A stretch of 64,000 nucleotides of DNA from Paragorgia papillata (GCA_035771165.1 JAWNZC010000113.1:302501-366500); one strand, 5' to 3'. Shown: positions 22,431-30,124, numbered from the stretch's first letter. Program-made: numbers and translations. Notes: generated by a model from the sequence alone, not told the origin.

Positions 22431-23489
22431 TTATAAATATTTTTTTAAAGTTATTGTTCGTTTTTCTTTTTTCTTATTTGTAATTAAACTCGCATAATGG
22501 ATTATTGTCCCAATTGAAAAAGATGTCTCAACAGGGGTTTCCCAAAATTTGTCGCACTCACTTTCATCATATTTTTCAGGACATTTTTGGGAAAATAGGT
22601 GCCAAAGATCCTTGCCATAATCTTCTCCATGACTTTCATTATATAGTGCAAACCCAACCGACCTCCAAGATGTGTAATCTTCTGCTATTTTTTCTGAAAT
22701 TTGGTCAATGCATTTTTGTAACTCATCTTCATTTTTTTGTTTGTGGTCATTAAAGTCAATAATGGTTTTTGGTTTCTCTGTCTTTTTAGTTTCTGGTAAA
22801 AATGATAGTTTGTTAACTTTTGTATACTTTTTTTCTCTAACAGAGAGTAAAAATATTAATTCTTGATCCAAATAATAATTAACCACCTTGTTCCTTTCCT
22901 CCTCAATAATGTAACTCAAAAGATATGGGTCTGACTCGGGACTCTTTTTAGATCCATACAAAAACCAGTTGCCTGCAATGACAGCATTGTCAAGCTGAAT
23001 TTTAGTTTCCTTTTGAACGAGTTCATTAATATAGAATCTTTCATTCCTGGATAACCAAACATGTGGAAAATGTAGGTGGAAACCATTTTTGTAAGTTTTT
23101 CCACCATCTTTAAAATATCCTGGTTTTTCCAAAACAAAACAGTTCAGGTTTGCAGGATCAATAACAAGATTTTTCAGGGTTTTTTGGAACAGTCTTGCCA
23201 ATTTCAGGACTTTCTTTTCAGAATATAATGGTTTTGACTCCTTAATTTTTTTGCTAAGATCAATGTCAACAATAACAGGCCCAATTTCTGTTGTTCTTTC
23301 CAAAAGATATCTGTTGAAATTTCCAGATCTTGACAAATATGTGTAGGCTTTTGTATATTTATTTAGGAGATCCTCTTCATCTTTTACAGAATATGACCTT
23401 TTGTTAAAAATATCCATATGTGTAATGTTTTCCTTACTGTAACTTTCATACAACAAAGATGATAATGTGTTTTGTTTAAACTTAGACAT
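22431..23489 (-). CDS. Archaeo-eukaryotic primase with PriCT-like domain, D5-type without helicase (352 residues)
   Basis: Primases start DNA strands with short primers. The catalytic pattern of the AEP fold is visible: motif I GPVIVDIDLS (D75, D77), motif II NGFHLHFPHVW (H138, H140) and motif III with D167 followed by GNWFLYGSKKSPESDPY. A C-terminal module at about 255-335 (DYTSWRSVGFALYNESHG, WHLFSQKCPEKYDESECDKFW, SIGTIIHYA) matches the PriCT-type linker that joins primase to helicase in D5-like proteins of large DNA viruses. The superfamily 3 helicase that normally follows is missing: the frame stops 20 residues later. Polintons usually rely on protein priming, so this gene is unusual cargo. 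The start has a TATAATAAAAGAG box. Confidence 0.8.
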   Translation of the reverse strand: MSKFKQNTLSSLLYESYSKENITHMDIFNKRSYSVKDEEDLLNKYTKAYTYLSRSGNFNRYLLERTTEIGPVIVDIDLSKKIKESKPLYSEKKVLKLARLFQKTLKNLVIDPANLNCFVLEKPGYFKDGGKTYKNGFHLHFPHVWLSRNERFYINELVQKETKIQLDNAVIAGNWFLYGSKKSPESDPYLLSYIIEEERNKVVNYYLDQELIFLLSVREKKYTKVNKLSFLPETKKTEKPKTIIDFNDHKQKNEDELQKCIDQISEKIAEDYTSWRSVGFALYNESHGEDYGKDLWHLFSQKCPEKYDESECDKFWETPVETSFSIGTIIHYASLITNKKKEKRTITLKKYL

Positions 23490-23502
23490 CTCTTTTATTA
23501 TA
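23487..23502 (-). promoter_or_regulatory. TATAATAAAAGAGATG box at the primase start
   Basis: The box lies immediately before the primase ATG. It is the same core as at other gene starts, with AGAG inserted before ATG. Confidence 0.55.
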
Positions 23503-23507
23503 TTTTT

Positions 23508-24983
23508 TTAACCAAGTCTAAGAAGATTAATTTCAACATCCCAAACATTGAAAAACAGGAAAGTATAGTCGTCACCAATAGAACCAGAATAAGAGTGTAA
23601 AGTCACTTGGGTTCCTTTTTTTATGGTCGCAATTCCCTGACAGAAAACATTGTGTGGGTCATTTTCATTATATGTTTTCCCCATGGTCAAGGTTTCCAAT
23701 CCCGAAAGTTTGTTTGATCTGTCTGTAACACTTCCATGGTAAAGATTTGTTTTTAGATCAAAATAAGCTCTGTAAGAAGAAGCATACCAACCAGTTTGCT
23801 TAGATTGTTTATCAATTTTGTGTCCATCTGGCTGAAGTTTAAACCAATATGAGACTAAATATTTCCCAGTATCATGGGATGCCGTAAATGAAAGTAGGGT
23901 GCTAACGTTATTTGTGTTGTCCCATGCTCCTCCCTTATGGTTTGTTTTCCCATTATCTTTTTTGTATTTTACCAACTGTGCAAAAGTTCCAGCAGGTCCT
24001 GTAACTCCTGTAACTCCTCTCAAACCTCTCAATCCTCTTAAACCAGTTGATCCTTTACCACCAGGCAATCCTTGAACTCCTTGGTCACCATCGTCACCCT
24101 TTGGTCCTGGATCTCCTTTGTCTCCTTTTGTTCCTTGGGGTCCTTTTGGTCCTTGCGATCCGGTGGAACCAGTGGTACCTTTTGATCCTGTTGATCCTTG
24201 GCTTCCTTGTGGGCCTTGGGCGCCTTGTGGGCCTTGGGGTCCTGTTGCCCCAGTGTTGCCCTTGTTCCCTTTTGCACCATCATCACCAGGATCTCCTTTG
24301 TCCCCTTTTTGTGCAGTTGTTCCTGCCATACCTTTGTCTCCCTTGTCTCCCTTGTCTCCTTTGGATCCCGTTGCCCCAGAATTTCCATGGTCACCTTTGT
24401 CTCCTTTTTGACCTTGTGGACCTGTTGCACCTGCTGTTCCAAAAGTACCTCTGTCACCCTTTGTACCTTGTGGTCCTCTAATGCCGGCATCCCCTTTGTC
24501 TCCTTTAGAACCAGGCAAACCTCGGTCTCCCTTATCCCCTTTTGATCCAGTGTTACCAACATCTCCCTTGTCCCCTTTTGGTCCTATTTTATGGGCATCT
24601 GTACCAGCCATGCCTGTCAAACCTTTGTCTCCTTTGTCTCCTTTGTCACCCTTGGGTCCTGGATCTCCCTTTTGTGCAGCTGTTCCTGTTGAACCTTTTG
24701 GTCCTGTTGGTCCTATTGCCCCTCTGTCTCCACTGTTTCCTTTGTCACCTGTTAATCCTCTTTGTCCTTCCAAACCTTCGTCACCCTTGTCTCCTTTAGA
24801 ACCTGTCAAACCTTGGTCACCTTTTGACCCTTTTGGTCCTGTGGATCCTGTTGGTCCTGTCAAACCTCGATCCCCCTTGTCACCTTTTACACCTGTGTCG
24901 CCTTGTGGTCCTGGTTCTCCGTCAGCACCACCACCTCCTCCATAAGAATAATCTGGGTCATCATAACCATAGTAATAACTCAT
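23508..24983 (-). CDS. Collagen-like protein with a C-terminal C1q/TNF-like head (491 residues)
   Basis: The protein starts MSYYYGYDDPDYSYGGGGG. Uninterrupted Gly-X-Y triplets run from about residue 20 to 332, roughly 104 triplets, dominated by GDKGDK, GPQGP and GSTG types. The last 158 residues (from TFAQLVKYKKDN to VEINLLRLG) are beta-rich and end in YTFLFFNVWDVEINLL, consistent with a trimeric jelly-roll head of C1q type. Collagen-like fibres with globular tips occur on some giant viruses and phages. Here the stalk-plus-head layout suggests a virion fibre for attachment. The shared N-terminus with the next gene (MSYYYGY) could be the virion anchor. The repeat region is richer in GC than its neighbours, as expected for Gly/Pro codons. 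Confidence 0.88.
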   Translation of the reverse strand: MSYYYGYDDPDYSYGGGGGADGEPGPQGDTGVKGDKGDRGLTGPTGSTGPKGSKGDQGLTGSKGDKGDEGLEGQRGLTGDKGNSGDRGAIGPTGPKGSTGTAAQKGDPGPKGDKGDKGDKGLTGMAGTDAHKIGPKGDKGDVGNTGSKGDKGDRGLPGSKGDKGDAGIRGPQGTKGDRGTFGTAGATGPQGQKGDKGDHGNSGATGSKGDKGDKGDKGMAGTTAQKGDKGDPGDDGAKGNKGNTGATGPQGPQGAQGPQGSQGSTGSKGTTGSTGSQGPKGPQGTKGDKGDPGPKGDDGDQGVQGLPGGKGSTGLRGLRGLRGVTGVTGPAGTFAQLVKYKKDNGKTNHKGGAWDNTNNVSTLLSFTASHDTGKYLVSYWFKLQPDGHKIDKQSKQTGWYASSYRAYFDLKTNLYHGSVTDRSNKLSGLETLTMGKTYNENDPHNVFCQGIATIKKGTQVTLHSYSGSIGDDYTFLFFNVWDVEINLLRLG

Positions 24984-25037
24984 TTATCTTAGACAAAATT
25001 TTTTATCAAGTTTTTGCCAAGTTTTTGCCAAGTTTTT

Positions 25038-25865
25038 TCAAATGAAGTTTCCATATTCCTTCATCATATCCTTGTTAATTTTTACAATCTCATCTGACAA
25101 TAATGGACCATGGACAACTTTAATTCCATAAATTTTTCCTTTCAAATTAGTGTTACTATTGCTGGAGGCGGTTTTGTACCTCTCATTGAAAAATACAGAA
25201 CAATATGGACTTCCTAAGAAGCTCAAATCCGCTGTAAAATCCGATCCATCCAATTTTTTGGCATTTAGGTACACACACGACCCAGTTCCCAACCAATGGG
25301 CCGAAACGATGTGTTTGCTCAAAATACTATGGGATGCCTTCATTGGGAAACTCAAATAGTTGTGGCCTTGAATTCCACCAATTAACAGTTTTGAGTATGA
25401 GTATGATTTGAAGCTAACAAATTTGTCATAATCGCCATTGTCGTTCCCAATAAGGTAACACCAGTCACCAGGAACAGATGTGTCAACAACAGTACAAACA
25501 ACGAAAACTGAGACATCTCCCCAACCAAATTCTGGACAGACGAAACACATATAGTTGCTTCCAGTGTTTTCAATGTAAACATTTCCTGGACCAATGGCAT
25601 CTGTGCCATATGTGGGGGCAGCATTTTCATTGTTTTGCCATAAAACAGAGTTTCCTTGTCGTGCTTGTGTTATTCTTGCTGTCCCACTAATTGTTTTATA
25701 TGTTTTGGTGGCAGTTGTTAAATTAATGTCAAAAACTGTTTTGTAATTTTTGGGTTTTTCAAGGTCTTGTAATTTCTTTTCAATTTTTTTAATTTTGTCT
25801 CCATAATCAGTACCACCTTCATTTAATGATCGTCTTTGTCTACCATAACCATAGTAATAACTCAT
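25038..25865 (-). CDS. Fibre-like protein with coiled coil and lectin-like (LamG/ConA-type) domain (275 residues)
   Basis: It begins MSYYYGYGRQRRSLNEGG, sharing its first seven residues with the collagen-like protein beside it. A coiled coil follows (YGDKIKKIEKKLQDLEKPK, about 22-41), then a beta-rich domain of about 230 residues. The closing pattern NLKGKIYGIKVVHGPLLSDE is typical of laminin-G/concanavalin-like jelly-roll lectins, where the last strand is followed by a helix (IVKINKDMMKEYG). Anchor, stalk and sugar-binding head would make a second attachment protein. The lectin assignment rests on this end pattern and overall strand content. Confidence 0.7.
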   Translation of the reverse strand: MSYYYGYGRQRRSLNEGGTDYGDKIKKIEKKLQDLEKPKNYKTVFDINLTTATKTYKTISGTARITQARQGNSVLWQNNENAAPTYGTDAIGPGNVYIENTGSNYMCFVCPEFGWGDVSVFVVCTVVDTSVPGDWCYLIGNDNGDYDKFVSFKSYSYSKLLIGGIQGHNYLSFPMKASHSILSKHIVSAHWLGTGSCVYLNAKKLDGSDFTADLSFLGSPYCSVFFNERYKTASSNSNTNLKGKIYGIKVVHGPLLSDEIVKINKDMMKEYGNFI

Positions 25866-25883
25866 TATTTATTTTAAACAAAA

Positions 25884-25905
25884 TTATAACAAAATTTTGT
25901 TATAA
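25884..25905. terminator. Perfect 22-bp palindrome at the 3' end of the 25919 gene
   Basis: It is identical to the palindrome at 17830-17851. It lies 13 bases past the stop of the zinc-finger gene and 18 bases before the start of the fibre-like gene. Confidence 0.65.
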
Positions 25906-25918
25906 GTTTCAAAAAATT

Positions 25919-26185
25919 TTAGCACTTATGAATTCTTACTTTTTTGGTATGACTTTTACTATGATACCAAGCAACCTCATCATTGTTAAATGTTTTGGAA
26001 CATGTTGAACACTTTATGATCCTATTTTTTGTTGATCCAGATGTTTTATGGACAACCTTTAAATGTAACCTCAATGCTGTTAAACTAGATGTCTCAAAGT
26101 TACATCCATCTTTTCTACAAAAATGGCGAGAGGGTCCAGCATGGTGGTGTATGCTTCTGATATCTGATTTTGATTTCTTTACCAT
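25919..26185 (-). CDS. Two-finger C2H2 zinc-finger protein (88 residues)
   Basis: Two C2H2 fingers are clear: FCRKDGCNFETSSLTALRLH followed by LKVVH (C-X4-C-X12-H-X4-H), and KCSTCSKTFNNDEVAWYHSK followed by SH. Basic flanks (MVKKSKSDIRSIHHH and KKVRIHKC) would help DNA binding. It may regulate the element's own genes; that is inference. The start context is AATAAATAAAGATGG. Confidence 0.75.
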   Translation of the reverse strand: MVKKSKSDIRSIHHHAGPSRHFCRKDGCNFETSSLTALRLHLKVVHKTSGSTKNRIIKCSTCSKTFNNDEVAWYHSKSHTKKVRIHKC

Positions 26186-26214
26186 CTTTATTTATTCTTT
26201 TCTTTTAAAAAATT

Positions 26215-26233
26215 TTTAACAATTTTTGTTAAA
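26215..26233. terminator. Hairpin at the 3' end of the 26273 gene
   Basis: TTTAACAA and TTGTTAAA form an 8-bp stem around TTT, 40 bases past the stop codon. Confidence 0.5.
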
Positions 26234-26272
26234 TATTTTAAATTTTGTTTTTTCAAAGTTTTTGTTTGTGTT

Positions 26273-26947
26273 TTAAAGTTCAATGCAAACTTCTTCTTCT
26301 GCAAGTTGTCTATCTCCTTCAATAATAATTCCAAGTTCGTCGGTTACTTCTTCAAAGCCCTCATCGTCATTAAAGTCGTCTTCATCGTCATCAAAATGAT
26401 TAAAGTTGTAATCATCAATTTCTTCAATTTCTTCTTCTTGGTTTTCCAAAATTTCAATTTTTTTTAAAAGAATTTCAACTTGTCCTTTATAGTTTTCAAC
26501 TTGTTCTTCATAGTTTTCAACTTGTTCTTTATATTTTTCGATAATTTTTTCGTTGACTTCGTTTCGTTTTTCAGAAAATCCAACAATTTCTTTGTGTTGT
26601 TTTTTGTGCATTGTGCCCATTTCTTCAAGTTGTCCTTCCAAAAGTTCGTTTTTGCTTACCAAAGCTTCATTAAGTTTTTCCAAATAACTGCTACGAGCTT
26701 CAGATTCAATTCTTTCATTCATAATTTCAATTTCTTCAAAAACATTGGCATTAATTTTTTGTTTCAAGTTTTCCTCTTCAAGTTGTTTAATGCGAGTTTT
26801 CAGTTCAATGTTTTCTTCGGAAATTTTGGTTGCATTAATTCTCATTTTTAGGATTTTTTCATTTTTGTCTGCAATTTCTTCGTTAAGCATTTGTTTAAGT
26901 TCAATGATTTGTTCATTTAAACTTTTGATTGTTTCATTTGAGTTCAT
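26273..26947 (-). CDS. Long coiled-coil protein with acidic tail (224 residues)
   Basis: I start at the ATG at 26947 (MNSNETIKSLNEQIIELKQM), which has an A-rich context. The upstream in-frame ATG at 27004 would lie inside the next gene. Nearly the whole protein is heptad-patterned coiled coil rich in E, K, N and L (about residues 5-170). A very acidic tail follows (NHFDDDEDDFNDDEGFEEV). It is probably a structural rod or scaffold; no family can be named from composition alone. The tail could chelate metal or mimic DNA. Confidence 0.65.
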   Translation of the reverse strand: MNSNETIKSLNEQIIELKQMLNEEIADKNEKILKMRINATKISEENIELKTRIKQLEEENLKQKINANVFEEIEIMNERIESEARSSYLEKLNEALVSKNELLEGQLEEMGTMHKKQHKEIVGFSEKRNEVNEKIIEKYKEQVENYEEQVENYKGQVEILLKKIEILENQEEEIEEIDDYNFNHFDDDEDDFNDDEGFEEVTDELGIIIEGDRQLAEEEVCIEL

Positions 26948-26987
26948 TCTTATTCTTTTAATTTTTTTCAAAAAAAAAAATTCAATT

Positions 26988-27188
26988 TCAAAAAACTGTG
27001 TCATATACTCCTGTTCTAACTAACATTTGGACTTTTGTTTCGCCTGGGTGTATATAGTTGCAAACTGTTTTTGGGTGTGTACTTTTGTTATGGTATATAA
27101 TATTTGGTGGTTTGCCTGGATATGTTGTAAAACCTACCCACATACATTTCTCTCTGTCTGGACATAAGTTACTCCTTTTGCTATTCAT
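26988..27188 (-). CDS. Small basic protein next to the right inverted repeat (66 residues)
   Basis: The sequence starts MNSKRSNLCPDREKCMWVGF and contains three cysteines and several histidines (IYHNKSTHPKTVCNYIH), possibly a small zinc fold. The start is in an AAATAAATG context, 40 bases inside the right terminal inverted repeat, and the stop overlaps upstream sequence of the coiled-coil gene. No family is recognised. Confidence 0.5.
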   Translation of the reverse strand: MNSKRSNLCPDREKCMWVGFTTYPGKPPNIIYHNKSTHPKTVCNYIHPGETKVQMLVRTGVYDTVF

Positions 27189-27227
27189 TTATTTTGGTTT
27201 TAAAAATTTTTGGCAACCATCTTTAAA

Positions 27228-27443
27228 AAAAACTTGGCAACCCCAATCCCAAAAACTTAGCGAAAATTCCCCAAACCGGAAGTCTCTTTAAAAAAAATCC
27301 AGGAGGGGGTCGCAAACAAAATTTCGGGAGGGGGTCCCAGGAACCTGGAAGTCAAAATGTCCCAGGATCGGCAATCAAAATTTTTTTAGTAAACAAATGG
27401 CGGCCATTAAGGTATGTCCCAGGATCGGCCTTTTGACACTACT
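27228..27443. repeat. Right terminal inverted repeat of the Polinton (216 bp)
   Basis: It is the reverse complement of 6963-7178 with no mismatch found on base-by-base reading. It ends GACACTACT, followed directly by the duplicated target ATGGCG. Confidence 0.97.
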
Positions 27444-27449
27444 ATGGCG
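27444..27449. repeat. Target-site duplication of the Polinton, right copy (ATGGCG)
   Basis: It matches 6957-6962 exactly. In the uninterrupted YR gene this hexamer occurs once and encodes part of a Gly-Trp-Arg stretch. Confidence 0.95.
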
Positions 27450-27508
27450 GACCAGTAAAACAGCTTTGCACTACATCAAGCTCCGCCAGGCTCTCAACCC
27501 GGCCGGTC
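27444..27508 (+). pseudogene. Tyrosine recombinase fragment between the two insertions
   Basis: Immediately after the Polinton, the YR frame continues with WRTSKTALHYIKLRQALNP. This is the expected sequence after the DHVGW motif and includes the region of the catalytic tyrosine (HY). It is broken again at 27508 by the next transposon. Confidence 0.85.
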
Positions 27509-29470
27509 CACTGATCTATATAAGAGACTGGATAGAGCATCTATTATCTGAGCGCCTTCAGAAATTGAAGCCGGAAGTTACGCCCTAATTTGTAAGCGAC
27601 GCCATATTGGATGGTCCCACCATGAGGAGTGAGTTGCTATATTTTACTGTTGTGAATTCGTTGTTTTCGCATATAATCACGAAATAGACGAACAACACAA
27701 ATCCATTTTGGTATTTCAAGCAACGGGACACATCATGGAACTATGGAGGACCTAAGAACGTGAAGGGAAACTGAATCGTAAGTAAATAACTTGATATTTT
27801 GACGAAATTTCGAAGGGGACGGAGAGCTCCCGAAGGGTTATTTACCAAGGAAACGGGAAACCCAACATTGTAAAACGGCCGGTGGTTAATAAACTGATTT
27901 GTAGGATACAAATGTGAGATAATACTGTAATTGTGGAATGTTCACAATCGAGTAGATCATTTTAAAAAAGCCGAAGGACGTGTAAAATTATGGCACAGAA
28001 GATAGATTGGCTTGTAGAGTTGTGAGTAGATTTCGACAAGCAGCATATTTCTTTGGCAACATAGGAGCATGTTAATACTCTATAAGTTTGTAATACTTAC
28101 AATGTTTGGTGCTTCCATAGAAGTAAACTGTAGCATGCATCATAACAAGAACGAGCCAGTTTGTTTTATTAAACTCCATGCCCAGTGTCCAAGTGATGTA
28201 TTTAAGAAATTAAGTTGTCAACATTGTTTCTTATTAACAGCTGAGCTATTTTACTCCCTGTCATTTTGATGAAAAAATTGTTTGTGAGTATCTGTAAAAT
28301 TGAATGTGATATTTGTATGTTATGTTGTAGGTAGTTTAAAATGAAACAACAATGAATGAAGAACAATAAAGGTGAAGCAACATGACAACTTAATACAGAA
28401 TATAATTGAACTGTGTCATACTCATTTATAGTTTTCAAACTTTGTCAATGATTTGATTAAAGAAAATGTTTACAATTCATGAGTGTATTTTGTCTTGTGT
28501 AGTTTGATTCTGTATAAATGTACTATATAATGATAAATTTTTAATCTGTTCTCTGACTTCTGTATGTTATGAAAATTGTGGCAGAACTAATACTGTACTA
28601 TCAGTGTGTACTATACAAGTAGATCAACAAGGCCAGTGTTTGATGTTTATATAAAGTCAAAACAAATCAAGCTAATATATATGTTAAACTTCACAACGAT
28701 GTGGCGGATAACATTTGTAAACTGGCTAAAAAAAAGCATCTTGGCAAAGGTATAGTCACAAAACTAATTATATTGTAAAATTAATACAAGATTTTTAGTT
28801 GTAGGCAAATGTAGGCCCAATTGCCCAAATTAGATAACCCTATCTCATAGAAAATAATAAACTCATTCTGATTAATCCTGTGAATGCCAGGATAACTTAT
28901 TTGAATCATTACCCCGAGTTTTCTGTGAGTGAAAATATATTGTTCAACTATTGGCACATCCACTGATCTATACAGTTGGGCACATCGAATTCTTAAATTG
29001 TTTGATTCTGGTCTTTTGGCTTATGATATAATAATACCGCAGCAGTTGTTCGTAGTGTAGCTTGTTCAGTTGATCAAATTTCCCGAATTTATTCGGTCCT
29101 TTAGCAGTATTTCCATATTGTGAGTAAATTCTGAATGAGAACGGCCTTCGTCTGTTCAAAGTTGTCATCAATGACACTTGGGAGTTCGCTCCATCGAACT
29201 CGCAAATTCCGTTTCCCCCCACATTTTGGGGCTAAATAACTACAATTTTTCTCTCTAAATGCTTCACGTGTCCTTTCTTCCTCGTGATAAAAACGTTTGT
29301 CCGAACCCGAAGGAGAAAAATGTCTTAATATGCGAAAACTATAATTATGCAACAGTAAAATATAGCGAAAGTGGGACCATCCAACATGGCGGCTGTTGCC
29401 AACTTCCGACCACTTCCGACTTCAATTTCAGACAACGGATGCTCTATCCAGTCTCTTATATAGATCAGTG
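27509..29470. mobile_element. Non-autonomous DNA transposon (about 1.96 kb) inside the YR gene
   Basis: The termini are inverted copies of CACTGATCTATATAAGAGAC continuing to GAGCATC (33 identical bases), with weaker similarity for a further 100 bases. Flanks are GGCCGGTC at 27501-27508 and GGCTGGTC at 29471-29478, an 8-bp target duplication with one mismatch. Eight bases suggests a hAT-type transposase in trans. The interior is AT-rich and has no credible gene. An extra copy of the terminal CACTGATCTATA lies inside at about 28959. Confidence 0.8.
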
Positions 29471-29478
29471 GGCTGGTC

Positions 29479-29573
29479 CCGCCGCGCGTTTGGCTGATCT
29501 CGACATGGATACTGGCAGGGTATATAAGAGCTTTAATACCTTGACCGGTTTCGTACAAGCCTTTCAAGATTAG
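29479..29573 (+). pseudogene. Tyrosine recombinase C-terminus
   Basis: After the transposon the YR frame resumes (AARLADLDMDTG, then a FNTLTGFVQAFQD end) and stops at 29571-29573. The sequence fits directly onto the fragment ending at 27508 once the 8-bp duplication is counted once. Confidence 0.8.
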
Positions 29574-29735
29574 TTTGTGTTATAGCCGCTAACGTATAGG
29601 TACCGGAGAGAACCGCGTGTAATTAAATTGAATTAAAAGTAAGGTATGGGAGAGAAGATACAAAGATAGAACCTCGTTGTGTGTGTTGTTGTTGTTGTTG
29701 TTAATAACCGGGTGAGCTTGGGACAGGTTCGGGGA
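29574..29735. other. 3' untranslated region of the YR retrotransposon
   Basis: No gene is seen. It contains a short GTT microsatellite (about 29684-29701) before the terminal repeats. Confidence 0.5.
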
Positions 29736-29795
29736 GGCCGGAGTTGCTGTCCATATCTCATTAATGACAATACATTGGGCAGAATATTACACTAT
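29736..29795 (+). repeat. Split direct repeat B1
   Basis: This 60-bp unit begins GGCCGGAGTTGCTGTCCATA and ends GGGCAGAATATTACACTAT. It is repeated at 29995-30054. B1 abuts A2 directly, matching a circle-junction-like arrangement. Confidence 0.9.
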
Positions 29796-29911
29796 TCAAA
29801 GTCAACTTGAATATGGAAATTATACCCTAGGGAATTCATTAATATATATAAGTGGATGACCATTCTCTCCACTGGCACTTGCAAGAAGTCCGTGGATGAA
29901 CACGTTTTGGG
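29796..29911 (+). repeat. Split direct repeat A2
   Basis: This is the second copy of the 756-871 terminus. It starts directly after B1 at TCAAAGTCAACTTG. Confidence 0.9.
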
Positions 29912-29994
29912 GAGATGATCCCACCCACCCTACCCACATCCAAGCCAAGTCGAATCTGCGGTCACTCCTTCGCTCTCCGGTCAGGGTTCGTCCC

Positions 29995-30054
29995 GGCCGG
30001 AGTTGCTGTCCATATCTCATTAATGACAATACATTGGGCAGAATATTACACTAT
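29995..30054 (+). repeat. Split direct repeat B2 (right terminus)
   Basis: It is the second copy of B1 and ends at ACTAT, after which the degenerate CCAA array resumes. Confidence 0.9.
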
Positions 30055-30120
30055 CCGCCAACAAACCAACCAAACAATGATCCACCATCCAACTAACCAA
30101 CTATCTAGCCAACCAACCAA
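30055..30120. repeat. Remnant of the (CCAA)n array
   Basis: CCAA- and CCAAT-like units continue the array that ends at 750. The last units abut the splice donor of aminopeptidase exon 3. Confidence 0.75.
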
Positions 30121-30124
30121 TTAC

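Larger units (their letters stand above)
6963..27443. mobile_element. Complete Maverick/Polinton element, 20,481 bp
   Basis: Polintons are self-synthesizing DNA transposons, probably integrated forms of viruses. This one has 216-bp inverted repeats with no mismatch seen by eye, beginning AGTAGTGTC, and a perfect 6-bp target duplication. It encodes the diagnostic set: protein-primed DNA polymerase B, retroviral-type integrase, FtsK/HerA-type packaging ATPase, double jelly-roll major capsid protein and a probable minor capsid protein. Genes are close-packed, mostly on the minus strand. Three plus-strand genes (11262-11408, 15917-17137, 17147-17812) create divergent promoters. I could not recognise an adenovirus-type maturation protease. 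Identical inverted repeats indicate a recent insertion, although the polymerase frame is broken. Confidence 0.97.
756..30054 (+). mobile_element. PAT/Ngaro-like tyrosine-recombinase retrotransposon, interrupted by two insertions
   Basis: The ends are defined by split direct repeats: A1 (756-871) at the left and B1 (29736-29795), A2 (29796-29911), B2 (29995-30054) at the right. Both element ends and the B1/A2 junction have ACTAT on the outer or upstream side. Inside, on the plus strand, are a gag-like gene with a zinc knuckle, RT-RNase H, a methyltransferase-like segment and a tyrosine recombinase. This gene set and repeat layout are known from the PAT and Ngaro branch of the DIRS order. Without the Polinton (6963-27443) and the DNA transposon (27509-29470) the element would be about 6.8 kb. 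Several frameshifts indicate it is inactive. Confidence 0.85.

Noticed and set aside
24038..24945. Long frames on both strands over the collagen region
   Set aside because: They are shadows of the Gly-X-Y repeat; the collagen frame has a start box, the repeat and a structured head.
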